From Vibrio parahaemolyticus (GTDB taxonomy: Bacteria > Pseudomonadota > Gammaproteobacteria > Enterobacterales > Vibrionaceae), in the NCBI RefSeq assembly GCF_900460535.1, contig NZ_UHIL01000001.1, positions 3,224,001-3,288,000 on the forward strand: 64,000 bases of DNA, given 5' to 3'. Below, piece by piece: positions 53,108-64,000 of the stretch (positions are counted from its first letter, which is position 1; every line of letters begins with the position of its first letter). The position numbers and the translations under genes were made by a program. The notes beneath the pieces are model-generated. The model was not told where the DNA came from. It saw only the letters and a program-made list of their open reading frames with translations, and ran no database searches.

Positions 53108-53184
53108 TGGTGGGTCTGAGTGGACTCGAACCACCGACCTCTCGCTTATCAGGCGAACGCTCTAACCACCTGAGCTACAGACCC
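53108..53184 (-). tRNA. tRNA-Ile (GAT), unit 1
   Basis: 77 nt with CCA; anticodon loop CTGATAA gives GAT; acceptor GGGTCTG / CAGACCC. Precedes tRNA-Ala in the spacer. Confidence 0.97.
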
Positions 53185-53249
53185 AGTATCGTCTCTTTTA
53201 CATAAACCGTATCAATCTGTGTGGACACTCATCGTGAGTAATCATCGTT

Positions 53250-54802
<1,553 letters not shown>

Positions 54803-55023
54803 AAGATTTTGTTCGGCTCAATGAATACTGAACATTACATAAAGTAATGTTTGAATTGACTGTGCTGAATCCGAAGATTCAATGGTCACTTCGTTTCATT
54901 GAAACCTAATTTGATACCGAAGTATCGAATTGGATTATCATCAACGAGTGCCCACACAGATTGATAGGTCTATATTGTTAAAGAGCTTGGCTTTCAGTGC
55001 CTTAGCACTCAAGCGAGGTGCGT

Positions 55024-55051
55024 ATAATACGCTTTCCACTTTGAAAGTCAA
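55024..55051 (-). promoter_or_regulatory. rrn promoter, unit 1
   Basis: TTGACT and TATTAT are separated by 16 bp, a spacing typical of rRNA promoters. An A/T-rich stretch with TTTTTT lies directly upstream as an UP element, and the start region ACGCACC is GC-rich, as in stringently controlled promoters. Confidence 0.8.
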
Positions 55052-55086
55052 CATAAAATTCTAAAAAAGATTAGAACCTTATGGTG

Positions 55087-55109
55087 ACTTGCTTAAATCT
55101 TAAGCAAGT
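55087..55109 (-). terminator. Hairpin after 5S of unit 2 (no T tract)
   Basis: Perfect stem ACTTGCTTAA-gat-TTAAGCAAGT, eight bases after the 5S. It is followed by CACCATAAGG instead of T residues, so it may act in 3' processing, or be a weak terminator, rather than a full stop. Confidence 0.55.
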
Positions 55110-55117
55110 GCAAATTA

Positions 55118-55237
55118 AAGCCTGGCGATGTCCTACTCTCACATGGGGAAACCCCACACTACCATCGGCGCTATTTCGTTTCACTTCTGAGTTCGGAATG
55201 GAGTCAGGTGGGTCCAAAACGCTATGGTCGCCAAGCA
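55118..55237 (-). rRNA. rrf: 5S rRNA, operon unit 2
   Basis: Same sequence as the unit 1 copy, displaced by 5,491 bp. Confidence 0.96.
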
Positions 55238-55327
55238 AATTCTTTAATTCGGAAAGCTGTTTTTGTGTTCTCTACACATTCAATTCTGTTCTTGCTTCGA
55301 GTCCATCAAAACCCCTTGGGTGTTGTA

Positions 55328-58217
<2,890 letters not shown>

Positions 58218-58413
58218 ATACAACCCGAAGGAGTTTCGAGCTGATGAACAAGTCACCAAAGTTGTCTGCAATTTTTATACATGATGCAGACTCGATTTTG
58301 CCGGACTCAAATTCCAAGAACACTTGAATGTGTTATTTTGGTGTTTGTCTTAAAGACAAACATTGAGAACTTTACAAACAACAATAAATTGTTGTTTTGT
58401 CAGCTTTCCAAAT

Positions 58414-58425
58414 TGTTAAAGAGCT
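58414..58425 (-). promoter_or_regulatory. boxA antiterminator in 16S-23S spacer, unit 2
   Basis: AGCTCTTTAACA on the - strand, between tRNA-Ala and 23S, within the geneless spacer 58218-58481. Confidence 0.7.
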
Positions 58426-58481
58426 AATCACTTCTAATGAAGTAACCATTTTTAAAAGCACTCATCGAATGCGCTTAAAGA

Positions 58482-58557
58482 TGGTGGAGCTATGCGGGAT
58501 CGAACCGCAGACCTCCTGCGTGCAAGGCAGGCGCTCTCCCAGCTGAGCTATAGCCCC
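58482..58557 (-). tRNA. tRNA-Ala (TGC), unit 2
   Basis: Identical to the unit 1 gene, 76 nt with encoded CCA and anticodon TGC. Confidence 0.97.
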
Positions 58558-58598
58558 ATCAAGGTGTCGATACTGTATGCCAACTCCCTAAAAGGAAT

Positions 58599-58675
58599 TG
58601 GTGGGTCTGAGTGGACTCGAACCACCGACCTCTCGCTTATCAGGCGAACGCTCTAACCACCTGAGCTACAGACCC
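58599..58675 (-). tRNA. tRNA-Ile (GAT), unit 2
   Basis: Identical to the unit 1 gene, 77 nt with encoded CCA and anticodon GAT. Confidence 0.97.
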
Positions 58676-58740
58676 AGTATCGTCTCTTTTACATAAACCG
58701 TATCAATCTGTGTGGACACTCATCGTGAGTAATCATCGTT

Positions 58741-60293
<1,553 letters not shown>

Positions 60294-60608
60294 AAGATTT
60301 TGTTCGGCTCAATGAATACTGAACATTACATAAAGTAATGTTTGAATTGACTGTGCTGAATCCGAAGATTCAATGGTCACTTCGTTTCATTGAAACCTAA
60401 TTTGATACCGAAGTATCGAATTGGATTATCATCAACGAGTGCCCACACAGATTGATAGGTCTATATTGTTAAAGAGCTTGGCTTTCAGTGCCTTAGCACT
60501 CAAGCGAGGTGCGTATAATACGCTTTCCACTTTGAAAGTCAACATAAAATTCTAAAAAAGATTAGAACCTTATGGTGACTTGCTTAAATCTTAAGCAAGT
60601 GCAAATTA
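60294..60608 (-). promoter_or_regulatory. rrn leader and intergenic region between units 3 and 2
   Basis: Repeats the unit 2/1 junction: hairpin 60600-60578, promoter TTGACT/TATTAT at 60542-60515 and leader boxA at 60478-60467, all on the - strand. Confidence 0.8.
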
Positions 60609-60728
60609 AAGCCTGGCGATGTCCTACTCTCACATGGGGAAACCCCACACTACCATCGGCGCTATTTCGTTTCACTTCTGAGTTCGGAATGGAGTCAGGT
60701 GGGTCCAAAACGCTATGGTCGCCAAGCA
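60609..60728 (-). rRNA. rrf: 5S rRNA, operon unit 3
   Basis: Same sequence as the other two 5S copies. Confidence 0.96.
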
Positions 60729-60818
60729 AATTCTTTAATTCGGAAAGCTGTTTTTGTGTTCTCTACACATTCAATTCTGTTCTTGCTTCGAGTCCATCAA
60801 AACCCCTTGGGTGTTGTA

Positions 60819-63705
<2,887 letters not shown>

Positions 63706-63901
63706 ATACAACCCGAAGGAGTTTCGAGCTGATGAACAAGTCACCAAAGTTGTCTGCAATTTTTATACATGATGCAGACTCGATTTTGCCGGACTCAAAT
63801 TCCAAGAACACTTGAATGTGTTATTTTGGTGTTTGTCTTAAAGACAAACATTGAGAACTTTACAAACAACAATAAATTGTTGTTTTGTCAGCTTTCCAAA
63901 T

Positions 63902-63913
63902 TGTTAAAGAGCT
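63902..63913 (-). promoter_or_regulatory. boxA antiterminator in 16S-23S spacer, unit 3
   Basis: AGCTCTTTAACA on the - strand, in the spacer 63706-63969, which otherwise matches the other units. Confidence 0.7.
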
Positions 63914-63969
63914 AATCACTTCTAATGAAGTAACCATTTTTAAAAGCACTCATCGAATGCGCTTAAAGA

Positions 63970-64000
63970 TGGTGGAGCTATGCGGGATCGAACCGCAGAC
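63970..64000 (-). tRNA. tRNA-Ala (TGC), unit 3, cut by window end
   Basis: Only the 3' 31 nt (TGG complement of CCA through the T arm) are inside the window; they match the complete copies. The rest of unit 3 (tRNA-Ile, 16S) lies beyond 64000. Confidence 0.9.

Larger units (their letters stand above)
54803..55117 (-). promoter_or_regulatory. rrn leader and intergenic region between units 2 and 1
   Basis: Only about 315 bp separates the 5S of unit 2 from the 16S of unit 1. On the - strand it holds, in order, a 10-bp hairpin (55109-55087), an AT-rich UP-like segment, a promoter (55051-55024), boxA AGCTCTTTAACA (54987-54976) and paired AT-rich strands of the 16S processing stem. Confidence 0.8.

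Overview
The window is chromosomal DNA of a Vibrio. The main evidence is the gene order uvrA-galU-qstR-ssb-mshH...mshQ-mreBCD-maf-rng-yhdP-nitrilase-tldD, together with a tandem array of rRNA operons. The species cannot be fixed from the sequence alone; protein similarity and the multi-copy rRNA array suit the Harveyi clade (V. parahaemolyticus / V. alginolyticus / V. harveyi relatives). Apart from one decayed insertion sequence, everything looks like core genome.

Layout: 1-1655 holds a PhoH/PIN ATPase gene on +. From 1726 to 12546, on -, lies the envelope/shape block (reading direction mreB, mreC, mreD, maf, rng, yhdP, C-N hydrolase, tldD). From 12698 to 32072, on -, lies the complete MSHA type IV pilus locus: mshH-I-J-K-L-M-N-E-G-F (regulation, alignment complex, secretin, motor, platform), then the structural half with the major pilin mshA, an unusual 85-codon-class mini-prepilin, mshC, mshD, mshO, mshP and mshQ. 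Many stops and starts overlap, so translation is probably coupled. ssb (-) and qstR (+) are divergent at about 33 kb. galU, uvrA (with a LexA box) and a PglL-type oligosaccharyltransferase follow on +. A class V aminotransferase (-), lysC (+, under a lysine riboswitch), metH (-, with a tandem MetJ operator) and a CPA1 Na+/H+ antiporter (+) complete the metabolic part up to 48.2 kb. A degraded IS630-family element occupies 48.4-49.3 kb.

From 49.4 kb to the end the window is an rRNA array on -. It has three tandem 16S-tRNA-Ile-tRNA-Ala-23S-5S units with a period of 5,491 bp; the most upstream unit is cut by the window edge. The last unit carries distal tRNA-Asp and tRNA-Trp, each followed by an intrinsic terminator. 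Units 1 and 2 look identical. The 23S of the third differs by a clustered, fully compensated helix variant and by three single-base deletions in homopolymers or doublets.

How the parts fit: the msh genes build a surface-attachment pilus whose motor ATPase MshE carries the c-di-GMP-binding MshEN motif, while MshH is a degenerate GGDEF/EAL protein of the CsrD type. PglL could glycosylate pilins. QstR, uvrA and ssb concern competence, repair and ssDNA handling. I found no defence island, prophage, CRISPR array or clearly undescribed multi-gene system. The most novel-looking items are the mini-prepilin in the pilus operon, a lectin-like region inside MshQ, a structured mshA leader, a dyad over the mshH promoter and the compensated 23S variant.
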